DNA of 64,000 nt from Onishia taeanensis (GTDB taxonomy: Bacteria; Pseudomonadota; Gammaproteobacteria; Pseudomonadales; Halomonadaceae): assembly GCF_013349955.1 (NCBI RefSeq), contig NZ_JABVXC010000002.1:354350-418349 (forward strand), in the 5' to 3' direction. Below, piece after piece: positions 8,869 through 15,879 of this stretch (position 1 is the stretch's first letter; each line of letters opens with the position of its first letter). A program made the translations under genes and the position numbers. A model generated the notes under the pieces. That model did not search any database. It had not been told where the DNA came from and saw only the letters and a list, made by a program, of their open reading frames with translations.

Positions 8869-9116
8869 TCACCGGCCGGTATCCGGACTGACGAATGAAG
8901 GGCCTGACACTGCAAGCGAGTACTGCAAGCTTGCAATGCCAGAAAGGCACCTTCCGGACCGCCGCCTTCCCATGCCGCAGGGGCACAGTGGCGTACCATC
9001 AAAAGTAGTGGCGGACCTTGATTCGATCACCGTTGCGGGGGCAGCGTCGGAATGGCCGTTTGGCATCACCGACTTCCCGTTTAAACCCGGCCCATCTGCG
9101 CGGGCCTGGGTCACCT
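8869..9116 (-). ncRNA. Cobalamin riboswitch aptamer
   Basis: Reading the minus strand in order: GGGAAGTCGGTG (from 9078), ATTCCGACGCTGCCCCCGCA (the conserved CCC-GCAAC core), the B12 box GCCACTG (about 8991-8985), a second GGGAAGG, and the closing GTCAGTCCGGATACCGGCC (about 8891-8873). Order and spacing match the cobalamin (AdoCbl) class. It sits between the CobU-like gene and btuB, so it can act on btuB alone or also on read-through transcripts from the cob genes. Confidence 0.93.
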
Positions 9117-9167
9117 GAGAGTGGACGTAAGCTAGCAACCGGGGGTAGGCGAGTCAACGCGAATTCC

Positions 9168-9614
9168 TCAGCAGGGCCGCTTCAGGCATTGAGCCAGCCC
9201 GTGGCGCACGTACCAGACGGCATCGGCACGGCAGGCCGCATCCTGGTTGAACCAGCCGGCAAGGTCACGCAAGCGGCGTTCCTCGCTCGCCAATGGCACG
9301 ATGCCCCGCCCCATCTCCGGCAGAATTAACACGACCTCACCGCCCGAGCGCTCCTCGGCCTCGAGCATGGCCTTGAGGGTGTCGACCAAACGCTGGCGCA
9401 GCCGGTCATCATCGCCTTCATCGGCCAGTGCTCGCGCGAGCCAATCGGTCCACCCGGTGATCACGACCGCAGGCGCTGACGCGAGCCGGTCCCGCCAGCC
9501 GGTCAGCGTATCGCCCTCGCCCACCTTCCCCGCCTTCAGCCAACTGGCATCAGGGAAGCGCGCGGTTACGATGTCGCCTTTGCCGGCGCAGGCACCACCG
9601 ATGAAGAGCTGCAT
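9168..9614 (-). CDS. Short CobU-like protein (degenerate adenosylcobinamide kinase family)
   Basis: A 148-residue protein with CobU-like landmarks. An N-terminal P-loop-like segment (FIGGACAGKG) is present, but the usual final Ser/Thr is Gly. The C-terminus resembles the family's end (LPEMGRGIVPLASEERRLRDLAGWFNQ followed by ADAVWYVRHG), the region that in CobU carries the VTNEVGxGIVP motif. The central part with the guanylylation His is missing or shortened. A full-length CobU is encoded at 11003-11593, so this may be a specialised or decaying paralogue. It starts inside the 3' end of cobC, with AGGAGG ten bases upstream. Confidence 0.65.
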   Translation of the reverse strand: MQLFIGGACAGKGDIVTARFPDASWLKAGKVGEGDTLTGWRDRLASAPAVVITGWTDWLARALADEGDDDRLRQRLVDTLKAMLEAEERSGGEVVLILPEMGRGIVPLASEERRLRDLAGWFNQDAACRADAVWYVRHGLAQCLKRPC

Positions 9615-10216
9615 GACCAGCCATCCTCCTGGAGCGTAAAGGTGAAACAGCGTCCCTGGGCCTGGCCGACCACTCCGTCCCAGAAATCGGCCGCCTCGAG
9701 GCGGCGACGCAGCTCGCGGATGGTACCGCCATGGCTGACCGCCAGCACGCGACGCTGCTGGCGATGGCGTGCCTCGGCGAGCACGTCATCGAGCCAGGCT
9801 GATAGCCGTGCCCAGAGATCATCCGCCGACTCCCCGCCGGGCGTGGCCAAACGGCCCTGGCTGTCGACCCAGGCCCGATAGTCGGGGTCGTCCTTGAGCG
9901 CGTCCCAGGTTTGGCCTTCATAGTCGCCGAAGTTCAGCTCGCGCAGCCTGGCATCGTAGCGCGGCGTATCAGGATGGCCCTCCCACACCTTCGCAAGCGT
10001 CTGACGACAGCGAGCCAGATCACTGCAGTAGACGGCATCGAAATCGGTATCTGCCAGGTGGTCACGCAGCCGGTCCAGGTCTGGCTCGGCATCGGGCAAC
10101 AGCAGCGGAATATCGCGGTGGCCCTGATAGCGACGCTGCTGGTTCCAACTCGTCAGACCATGGCGAACGACCACCACGTCGAGGCAGCGGGTACCGTCCA
10201 GGTGAAAGTCGCTCAT
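9566..10216 (-). CDS. cobC: Alpha-ribazole phosphatase (histidine phosphatase family)
   Basis: A 216-residue member of the histidine phosphatase superfamily. It has the phosphohistidine motif VVVRHGLTSWNQQRRYQGH, Arg in CSDLARCRQT, Glu in LRELNFGDYEGQTW and the second catalytic His in VLAVSHGGTIREL. In this operon it is expected to dephosphorylate alpha-ribazole-5'-phosphate or the adenosylcobalamin phosphate made by CobS. GAGGAGGAG precedes the ATG, and the stop of a 27-codon reading frame overlaps that ATG. The C-terminal 16 residues are encoded in the overlap with the next gene. Confidence 0.88.
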   Translation of the reverse strand: MSDFHLDGTRCLDVVVVRHGLTSWNQQRRYQGHRDIPLLLPDAEPDLDRLRDHLADTDFDAVYCSDLARCRQTLAKVWEGHPDTPRYDARLRELNFGDYEGQTWDALKDDPDYRAWVDSQGRLATPGGESADDLWARLSAWLDDVLAEARHRQQRRVLAVSHGGTIRELRRRLEAADFWDGVVGQAQGRCFTFTLQEDGWSCSSSSVVPAPAKATS

Positions 10217-10271
10217 CGACGCTCCTCCTCTTTACAAACCCAACTCGTCAGACCATGGCGAACGACCACCA
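10145..10271. repeat. 32-bp direct repeat: cobC 5' end duplicated into the cobS 3' end
   Basis: The 32 bp at 10145-10176, encoding the VVVRHGLTSW phosphohistidine region of CobC on the minus strand, recur exactly at 10240-10271, 95 bp upstream in transcription direction. Weaker similarity extends a few bases further. The second copy lies across the cobS stop codon. Confidence 0.9.
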
Positions 10272-10296
10272 GCTCCAGGCGATCATCAACAACCAT
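10213..10296 (-). CDS. 27-codon leader ORF derived from the cobC N-terminus
   Basis: On the minus strand an ATG at 10296 is preceded by GGGGGGAG and opens a 27-residue frame. Its middle, LELVVVRHGLTSWV, copies the CobC active-site segment (LDVVVVRHGLTSWN). It ends with TGA overlapping the cobC ATG (ATGA) and contains the cobC ribosome site. It is out of frame with the end of cobS, which it overlaps by 49 bp. It is either a remnant of a partial cobC duplication or a translated leader coupling cobS and cobC; its product is unlikely to be an enzyme. Confidence 0.5.
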   Translation of the reverse strand: MVVDDRLELVVVRHGLTSWVCKEEERR

Positions 10297-11006
10297 AATT
10301 CTCCCCCCTCGATGGCGGCGCCGACGATATCGCCATTGATGCCGCCGAAGGCCCGGCGCATCGCCAGGCCGTAGATGATGATAAAGCTCGCAAGGCCGCT
10401 CAGTAGCCAAGCCATGCTGGGTATGATGACCAGCGCGGCCAGCGGCAGCAGCGCCGCCAGGGCGATATCCCGCAAACCGAGACTCTGCTGCCAGGCATGT
10501 GCCAGGCCCTCGGGCCGTGCCGCCGGCACCCACACCAGCAAGCCGACGCCGCCCAGCCGCCCCAGGGCGGCAACGGACACCAGCCACCAGGGGCTGGCGC
10601 CTGCCTCGAGCAGCGCCCATAGCAACATGGCCTTCCAGGCCAGATGGAAGACCAGCGCCAATATGGCGAAGCTGCCCACCTGGGAATCCTTCATGATCGC
10701 CCAGCGCCGCTCCAGCGGCGCATTGCTGCCCAGGGCATCGGCCAGGTCCATCAAGCCATCCAGGTGCAGGCCACCGGAGAGCGCCACCCAGAGACTCAGC
10801 AGCATCAGGGCCAGCATGGGGGTGGGCAGCAGCGGCTGCAGTAGTATACCGGCCCCGCCCACCAGGGTGCCGAGTAGCGCCCCCACCAGCGGATAGGCCC
10901 GTGCCGCCCAGCGCCTGGTGCCAGATGTCCAGGGGCAGGCCACGGGTACCGGTATCCGGGTCAGAAACTGAATCGCTAGCAGTACGCCGTAGATAGCGTC
11001 CTTCAT
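10248..11006 (-). CDS. cobS: Adenosylcobinamide-GDP ribazoletransferase (cobalamin synthase)
   Basis: A 252-residue polytopic membrane enzyme joining adenosylcobinamide-GDP and alpha-ribazole (phosphate). Family motifs are present: SGGLHLDGLMDLADALG near residue 80, KDSQVGSFAI, and near the end FGGINGDIVGAAIEGGE. The ATG overlaps the cobU stop (ATGA). The last residues (AWSWWSFAMV) are encoded by DNA duplicated from the start of cobC, read in another frame, so the C-terminal tail has probably been rewritten; the conserved core is untouched. Confidence 0.93.
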   Translation of the reverse strand: MKDAIYGVLLAIQFLTRIPVPVACPWTSGTRRWAARAYPLVGALLGTLVGGAGILLQPLLPTPMLALMLLSLWVALSGGLHLDGLMDLADALGSNAPLERRWAIMKDSQVGSFAILALVFHLAWKAMLLWALLEAGASPWWLVSVAALGRLGGVGLLVWVPAARPEGLAHAWQQSLGLRDIALAALLPLAALVIIPSMAWLLSGLASFIIIYGLAMRRAFGGINGDIVGAAIEGGELWLLMIAWSWWSFAMV

Positions 11007-11593
11007 GAGGCTTCTCCCTTGCCGTCATGGTGTGGCTTGCCGTCAACCAGGGTCTTGGCGCAGGCTGAGCCCTTCCAATCGATCGAGCAGCCGGCCACCA
11101 CCTCGATCACCCGGTCAGCCTGATGGGCCAGATCGCGGTGCAGGCGCTGCAGAAAAACCAGGTAGCGCCAGACCATCTCGTCTCGCGGCGGCAGGTCCTC
11201 GTTGAGGTCGTTGGAGACCACCACCAGCGTTATCTCGCGACGGCGCGCCGTGTCGACCAGCTGACGAAGCATCCGGCGCCCGGCTTCTTCCTCAAGCCCG
11301 GCCTCGAACATCACTTGGCTGGCCCACAGCGTCAGGCAGTCGAGCAGCACGCTGCTGCCGACCGGCACATGGTCCAGCGCATCGGCTATTTCCAGTGGCG
11401 CTTCCAGGGTCAGCCAGTCCTCGCCGCGATCGCGACGATGCCGCGCGATCCTGGCGGCCATTTCATCGTCGCTAACCCGGGCCGTGGCCAGATACACCAG
11501 GCCGCCGGGCTCTGGCGAGCGCCAGGCCCGAGCCAGCGTCTCAGCCACTGCACTCTTACCGCAGCGGGCACCACCGGAGACAAAGGCGATCAT
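11003..11593 (-). CDS. cobU: Adenosylcobinamide kinase / adenosylcobinamide-phosphate guanylyltransferase
   Basis: A full-length CobU/CobP (196 residues) that phosphorylates adenosylcobinamide and then forms adenosylcobinamide-GDP. It has the P-loop VSGGARCGKSAVAE, the guanylylation-site region ARIARHRRDRGEDW and the LLDCLTLW strand. The C-terminal part differs from the usual VTNEVG motif (VVVSNDLNEDLPP) and ends with a tail rich in Lys and His. The ATG at 11593 overlaps the cobD stop (ATGA); a longer frame reaching 11629 lies inside cobD and lacks support. Confidence 0.88.
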   Translation of the reverse strand: MIAFVSGGARCGKSAVAETLARAWRSPEPGGLVYLATARVSDDEMAARIARHRRDRGEDWLTLEAPLEIADALDHVPVGSSVLLDCLTLWASQVMFEAGLEEEAGRRMLRQLVDTARRREITLVVVSNDLNEDLPPRDEMVWRYLVFLQRLHRDLAHQADRVIEVVAGCSIDWKGSACAKTLVDGKPHHDGKGEAS

Positions 11594-12687
11594 GCTTGCC
11601 TCCAGGCGGCCAGCGCCTCGAGCAAGCACGCATTGTCCGTGCTGTCGCGCAGCGCCAGGCGCAGCCAGCGGCCATCGAGGCCGACAAAGTTATGGGTATG
11701 CCGGGCGAGCAGGCCACGGCGCAGCAGGAAGGCAAACAACGCTTCTGCCTCGGCGGCATCTCGGCCGTCCAGCAGCATGAAGTTGGCCTGCGTCGCCGGC
11801 ACCCTATAGCCCAGCGCGCGCACCGCATTGGGCACGCCAGGACGCACACCGGCAAGCCAGGTGCGCGTGCGGGAGAGGTAGTCGGCGTCGGCCAACAGTG
11901 GCGCGACAAGCCCCAGCGCCAGGGCATTGACGCTCCAGGGCATCTGCAGGTCACGGGCACCTTGCACCAGCGAGGGCGAGCCAAGCATGTAGCCAAGTCG
12001 CAGGCCCGGCAGGTCATAGAGTTTGGTCAGCGAGCGCAGCAGTACCAGGTTGGGAGCCGACGCCAGCAAGGGCGTGAGAGCTTGCTCGTCGCTGAAATCG
12101 ATGAAGGCCTCATCGACCACTAACGTCGTGCCCGTCTCAAGGCCTCGCGCCAGCAGACGCTCAATGGTCTCGGCCGCCACCATGGTACCGGTGGGATTAT
12201 TGGGGCGGCACAGAAAGAGCAGCGCGGCAGGACGTGTCGTACCCGCCATGGCCCGCTCGGCCGCGTCGACGTCGAGCTCGAACGACTCGCCTCGCAGCCT
12301 AAGCGACTCGACCGAAAGACCGTAATGGGCGCAGGCGAGGCGGTATTCGCTGAAGGTCGGCTCGATCACCAGCGCCCGGCCACCGGCGTGCAGGGCGGCG
12401 GCCAGATAAATGGCTTCGGCACCGCCGTTGGTCACCAGTACTTGCTCGGGCAGCACACCGTCGCGTTCGGCGATGGCCCGGGCAGGCGTCTCGTCATCCG
12501 GATTCGGGTAGGCAGCAAGCCGGTCGGCGGCACCGCTCAGCCAGTCGCTCAGCCAGGCAGGCGGGCCCAAGGGATTGAGATTGGCGCTGAAGTCGATCAG
12601 CGAATGATCCGCCGGCAGGCCGAACCGCGCCAGCAAGGCCGCCCGACGCCCACCGTGATCGGGCCAATTTGTGCTCCCCGGCGTCAT
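11590..12687 (-). CDS. cobD: L-threonine-O-3-phosphate decarboxylase
   Basis: A PLP-dependent fold-type I aminotransferase relative (365 residues) that makes (R)-1-amino-2-propanol phosphate for the corrin side chain. It is the CobD of Salmonella (CobC of Pseudomonas). Visible features: substrate-cap SANLNPLGPP, VTNGGAEAIYLAA, LCRPNNPTGT, VDEAFIDF, and the PLP Lys in LRSLTKLYDLPGLRLGY. The ATG at 12687, with GGGAG eight bases upstream, forms an ATGA overlap with cbiB. An in-frame GTG at 12696 sits directly on the ribosome site and is less likely. Confidence 0.93.
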   Translation of the reverse strand: MTPGSTNWPDHGGRRAALLARFGLPADHSLIDFSANLNPLGPPAWLSDWLSGAADRLAAYPNPDDETPARAIAERDGVLPEQVLVTNGGAEAIYLAAALHAGGRALVIEPTFSEYRLACAHYGLSVESLRLRGESFELDVDAAERAMAGTTRPAALLFLCRPNNPTGTMVAAETIERLLARGLETGTTLVVDEAFIDFSDEQALTPLLASAPNLVLLRSLTKLYDLPGLRLGYMLGSPSLVQGARDLQMPWSVNALALGLVAPLLADADYLSRTRTWLAGVRPGVPNAVRALGYRVPATQANFMLLDGRDAAEAEALFAFLLRRGLLARHTHNFVGLDGRWLRLALRDSTDNACLLEALAAWRQA

Positions 12688-13700
12688 AACAGCCACTCCC
12701 GCATCAGCACCAGCGGTGCCGCCAGCAGCAGGAAGACCAGCCAGCCGCCGTGCATGTAACCAATCGCTCGCTCAATGTGGGCGACACTCAAGGCCTTATG
12801 GGGCGTACCCAGGGTAGCGCGCGGCGAGGGACGTCCGGCGTAGTGATTGAGGCCGCCAAGCTGCACCCCCATCAGGTTGGCTACCATGGCCTCTGGCCAG
12901 CCCGCATTGGGGCTGGGGTGCCGAGGCGCCTCGCGGCGAGTGCTTGCAAGGGCGCCGCGCCAACGGCTGCCGGGAATGGCCCATGCGGCCAGCCACAGCG
13001 ACAGGGCGGTGATCCTTGCCGGTAGCCAGTTCGCCGCATCGTCGAGCCGCGCCGAAGCCCAGCCGAAGTCTTCCAAGCGCGGGCTGCGATAGCCAACCAT
13101 GGAATCCAGGGTGTTGGTGGCCTTGTAGGCCAGCGCCAGCGGCGCACCGCCCAGCAGCGCCCAGAACAGCGGTGCAGTGATGCCATCCACGGTGTTCTCG
13201 GCCACGGTTTCCACCGCGCCCCGGGCGAGTTCGCTCTCATCAAGGCCGGTCGTGTCCCGGCCCACGATCATGGAAAGGGCGTTGCGGGCGGCCTGCATAT
13301 CGCCCTGTGCCAGCGGCGCGGCCACCGCCCGCGCGGCGTCGGCAAGCCCCCGAGCCGCCAGCGTGGTGGCCAGCAACACAAGCTCCACGGCCACCGACAG
13401 CCAAGGGCTGACCCAGGCGAGCACGGCAAGGACACTCCAGGCGAGCGCCCAGGTGCCACCCACCACCAGCACCGCCAGCCACTGGCCGCGCCGCCGGCGA
13501 TCGGCGCAAGTCCCGTGGTTCCAGGCTCGCTCGAGTCGAGCGATGACCCGGCCAATGCCAACGACCGGATGCGGTAGCCAGCGCGGGTCACCCAGCAACA
13601 GATCCAGCAACAGGGCGGCGCCGATCAGCGCCAGCAGCTCGATGGACAAAGGCGCCACGATCATTGATTCAGACAGCATGGAACCGAATGCGTCTGGCAT
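12684..13700 (-). CDS. cbiB: Adenosylcobinamide-phosphate synthase
   Basis: A membrane protein of up to 338 residues (CbiB/CobD family) that attaches aminopropanol phosphate to adenosylcobyric acid. It opens with the family N-terminus LLLDLLLGDPRWLPHPVVGIGRVI and contains SMIVGRDTTGLDESELARGAVETVAENTVD-type residues near the middle, ATNTLDSMVGY and DDAANWLPARI. The start is uncertain: ATG codons at 13700, 13679 and 13664 are in frame and none has a clear ribosome site. It lies 24 bp downstream of cobT. Confidence 0.93.
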   Translation of the reverse strand: MPDAFGSMLSESMIVAPLSIELLALIGAALLLDLLLGDPRWLPHPVVGIGRVIARLERAWNHGTCADRRRRGQWLAVLVVGGTWALAWSVLAVLAWVSPWLSVAVELVLLATTLAARGLADAARAVAAPLAQGDMQAARNALSMIVGRDTTGLDESELARGAVETVAENTVDGITAPLFWALLGGAPLALAYKATNTLDSMVGYRSPRLEDFGWASARLDDAANWLPARITALSLWLAAWAIPGSRWRGALASTRREAPRHPSPNAGWPEAMVANLMGVQLGGLNHYAGRPSPRATLGTPHKALSVAHIERAIGYMHGGWLVFLLLAAPLVLMREWLL

Positions 13701-13724
13701 GGCATGAGGGTGAGGGGCATCGGA

Positions 13725-14774
13725 TCAGTGGGCCTCACGGTTATCGACGCCGGCATCGGCGAAGGTCGCCATCTCCGAGAGCATGGCGGCGGCCGACTCT
13801 AGCAGCGAGAACGCCAGGGCGGCACCACTGCCCTCTCCCAACCGCAGGGAGAAATCGAGCAGCGGATCGGCGTCCAGCGCAGCCAGGGCGCGATCATGGC
13901 CGGGCTCATGGGAACGATGAGCGAAGATCAGATAAGGACGCAGTGACGGATCGAGGCGACAGGCCGTCAGCGCGGCGACGGTGGCAATAAAGCCATCGAC
14001 GAGAATCGGCAGGCGATGCGCGCCAGCGCCGAGGTAAGCCCCTACCATGGCAGCGATCTCGAGGCCCCCCAGGCGCGCGAGCACGTCCATGGGATCGTCG
14101 GGACCGGCCCCCCGAGCGACCAGGGCGGCCTCGATGACGGACTGTTTGTGGACCAGGGCATCGCCGGCCACACCGGTGCCCGGCCCTACCAGCTCGGCCA
14201 CCGGCACATCGATCAGTACGGCCAGCATGGCCGTGCTGGCGGTGGTATTGGCGATGCCCATTTCGCCGACGATCAGGCAGCGACAGCCGGCCTTCGCGGC
14301 GCGCTCGGCGGCACGTCGACCGACCGCCATGGCCGCTTCGGTCTCCTGCTGGGTCATGGCGCTCTCTCGCGCCATGTTGCGCGTTCCCGGACGCACCTTG
14401 TCATGCACGATGCCGGGGCCCGACAAGTCGCTCGCCACCCCGACATCGACCACCTCGAGCCGAGCGCCAATGCGTCGCGCAAAGACATTAATGGCCGCCC
14501 CACCGGCGACGAAGTTGGCGACCATCTGAGCGGTCACCGCCTGGGGAAAGGCGGAAACGCCCTCCTCTGCCACGCCATGATCGGCAGCGAAGACCACCAC
14601 CCCGGGCGGGCTGACGCGGGGAAAATCTTCCCCGGTCACGGCGGCCAGCGTCACCGCCAGGGACTCGAGACGCCCAAGGCTGCCGGGAGGCTTGGTGAGG
14701 GTGTCGAGGTAGCGGCCAACCCGCTTGGCACAGGCCGTGTCGAGATCAGGGATCAGTGGCGAAGAATCATTCAC
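13725..14774 (-). CDS. cobT: Nicotinate-nucleotide:dimethylbenzimidazole phosphoribosyltransferase
   Basis: CobT (349 residues) activates the lower-ligand base to alpha-ribazole-5'-phosphate. Family motifs: LTKPPGSLGRLE near residue 25, VFAADHGVAEEGVSAFPQAVT, GEMGIANTT, and the C-terminal active-site Glu in LRLGEGSGAALAF. It is the first gene of the minus-strand cob series. The upstream 187 bp hold no recognisable second cobalamin riboswitch. No bluB is in the window, so the source of dimethylbenzimidazole is not visible here. Confidence 0.95.
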   Translation of the reverse strand: MNDSSPLIPDLDTACAKRVGRYLDTLTKPPGSLGRLESLAVTLAAVTGEDFPRVSPPGVVVFAADHGVAEEGVSAFPQAVTAQMVANFVAGGAAINVFARRIGARLEVVDVGVASDLSGPGIVHDKVRPGTRNMARESAMTQQETEAAMAVGRRAAERAAKAGCRCLIVGEMGIANTTASTAMLAVLIDVPVAELVGPGTGVAGDALVHKQSVIEAALVARGAGPDDPMDVLARLGGLEIAAMVGAYLGAGAHRLPILVDGFIATVAALTACRLDPSLRPYLIFAHRSHEPGHDRALAALDADPLLDFSLRLGEGSGAALAFSLLESAAAMLSEMATFADAGVDNREAH

Positions 14775-14961
14775 GAGACGTCTCCGGAGCTGCTTTTCAA
14801 GCCAGGTATCTTACCAGAGCCTCACTTGCGGAGCCTGGCCTGGCGACGCCGTGCGACAGACACTGACCTTTTCCCCCCCCGTCGGCCAGAGACTCGGCTA
14901 GCCTGAGAAAAGCACGCTCCAAGCAAAGGGTGCATGGGCGATAATCACAGAGGGCATAACG

Positions 14962-15426
14962 ATGCGCTTTCATCAGGTAAAAGAGCTGGTGCGCTGGGCG
15001 GCGGATTATCACCAGCGCTTGGCGGAGTACTACGCCAAGCACGCCGGCGGCAATGTCAAAGAGCGAGTGCGCATGGCCCTCGAGTATCTGGCCAATCATG
15101 AACGCACCCTGCAGGCAAACCTCGAGGATTACTTCACCGACGGCAGCGACCACCACGCCGTGCTGGACACCTGGTTCGACGACCCGGTCGACTTTCCCCA
15201 CCTACCGGTTCTCGATCGGCTTCCCGAATGCATGGACTGCGACAGCGTGCAGGACGTGCTGGCCACCGCCCTGGCCACCCACAAGACGCTGCAGGATCTC
15301 TACCGGCACCGGGCCGACCGGGCCAGCATCGAGGAAGAGCGCGACTTCTTTACCGCCCTCGCCGCCGGGCACGACGGCGAGGTGCGCCGCCTGGCCCGGG
15401 ATATTCAGCGTCTCGAGGATTATTGA
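14962..15426 (+). CDS. Uncharacterised all-helical protein
   Basis: A 154-residue soluble protein I do not recognise. It appears to be four amphipathic helices rich in His, Glu and Arg, roughly residues 2-28 (FHQVKELVRWAADYHQRLAEYY), 33-57 (including YLANHERTLQANL), 95-118 (TALATHKTLQDLYRHRA) and 121-150. A CMDC motif lies in the loop between the second and third. The arrangement recalls ferritin-like or rubrerythrin-like bundles, but no complete di-iron ExxH pair can be assigned. AGAGGG precedes the ATG. It diverges from cobT. Confidence 0.7.
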   Translation: MRFHQVKELVRWAADYHQRLAEYYAKHAGGNVKERVRMALEYLANHERTLQANLEDYFTDGSDHHAVLDTWFDDPVDFPHLPVLDRLPECMDCDSVQDVLATALATHKTLQDLYRHRADRASIEEERDFFTALAAGHDGEVRRLARDIQRLEDY

Positions 15427-15486
15427 TGGTTTACGCTGGACCTGCCTCACGTAGGATAAGCAGGCCATTCGCTGCCAGGAACGCCG

Positions 15487-15789
15487 ATGTCTCCAAGCCA
15501 GATCAGCAAGACCAAGACCAGCTTCTATCGCCGCCTCTATGTGGCCTACCTGATCGATCAGGGCATCGCCAGCGTGCCCGCCCTGACCGAGGCCACCGGT
15601 ATGCCAAGGCGCACCGCTCAGGACACCCTCAACGCCCTGGCCGAGCTGGACATCGACTGCCGGTTCGAGCCCGAGCCAGGCGAGCGCCACAACATTGGCC
15701 GTTACGTGATTCATGACTGGGGCGCCATCAACCCCGAATGGATCGCTCGCCACCAGGCCGCCATCAAGGCAGCGCTGGGCTATCCATAA
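15487..15789 (+). CDS. Small winged-helix DNA-binding protein
   Basis: A 100-residue protein resembling the stand-alone winged-helix family HTH_43. The helix-turn-helix is IASVPALTEATGMPRRTAQDTLNALAELDI (residues 22-51), followed by a basic wing (EPGERHNIGRYVIHDWG) and a C-terminal helix. The target is unknown; neighbours suggest no pathway. It lies 60 bp after the helical protein in the same direction and may be co-transcribed. Confidence 0.75.
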   Translation: MSPSQISKTKTSFYRRLYVAYLIDQGIASVPALTEATGMPRRTAQDTLNALAELDIDCRFEPEPGERHNIGRYVIHDWGAINPEWIARHQAAIKAALGYP

Positions 15790-15830
15790 GCGCCGCATCG
15801 AACCGCGGTCGCCAGCCGACTCGCGCGCGC

Positions 15831-15879
15831 TCTATTCCCACACTATCTATTCCCACACTTTCTATTCGCACATTCTCTA
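15831..15879. repeat. Three tandem 15-bp units after the dadA-like stop
   Basis: Units at 15831-15845, 15846-15860 and 15861-15875 begin TCTATTC(C/G)CACA; a fourth starts at 15876 and merges into the TAG stop of the minus-strand oxidoreductase. This fills the convergent gap between two genes. Confidence 0.85.

Noticed and set aside
8729..8986. N-terminal extension of btuB by 86 residues
   Set aside because: It overlaps the conserved riboswitch end, the encoded residues are not a signal peptide, and a normal signal peptide follows the ATG pair at 8728/8725.
14775..14961. A second cobalamin riboswitch upstream of cobT
   Set aside because: No B12 box (GCCACTG) or GGGAA/CCCGCAAC core is present on either strand in this gap.
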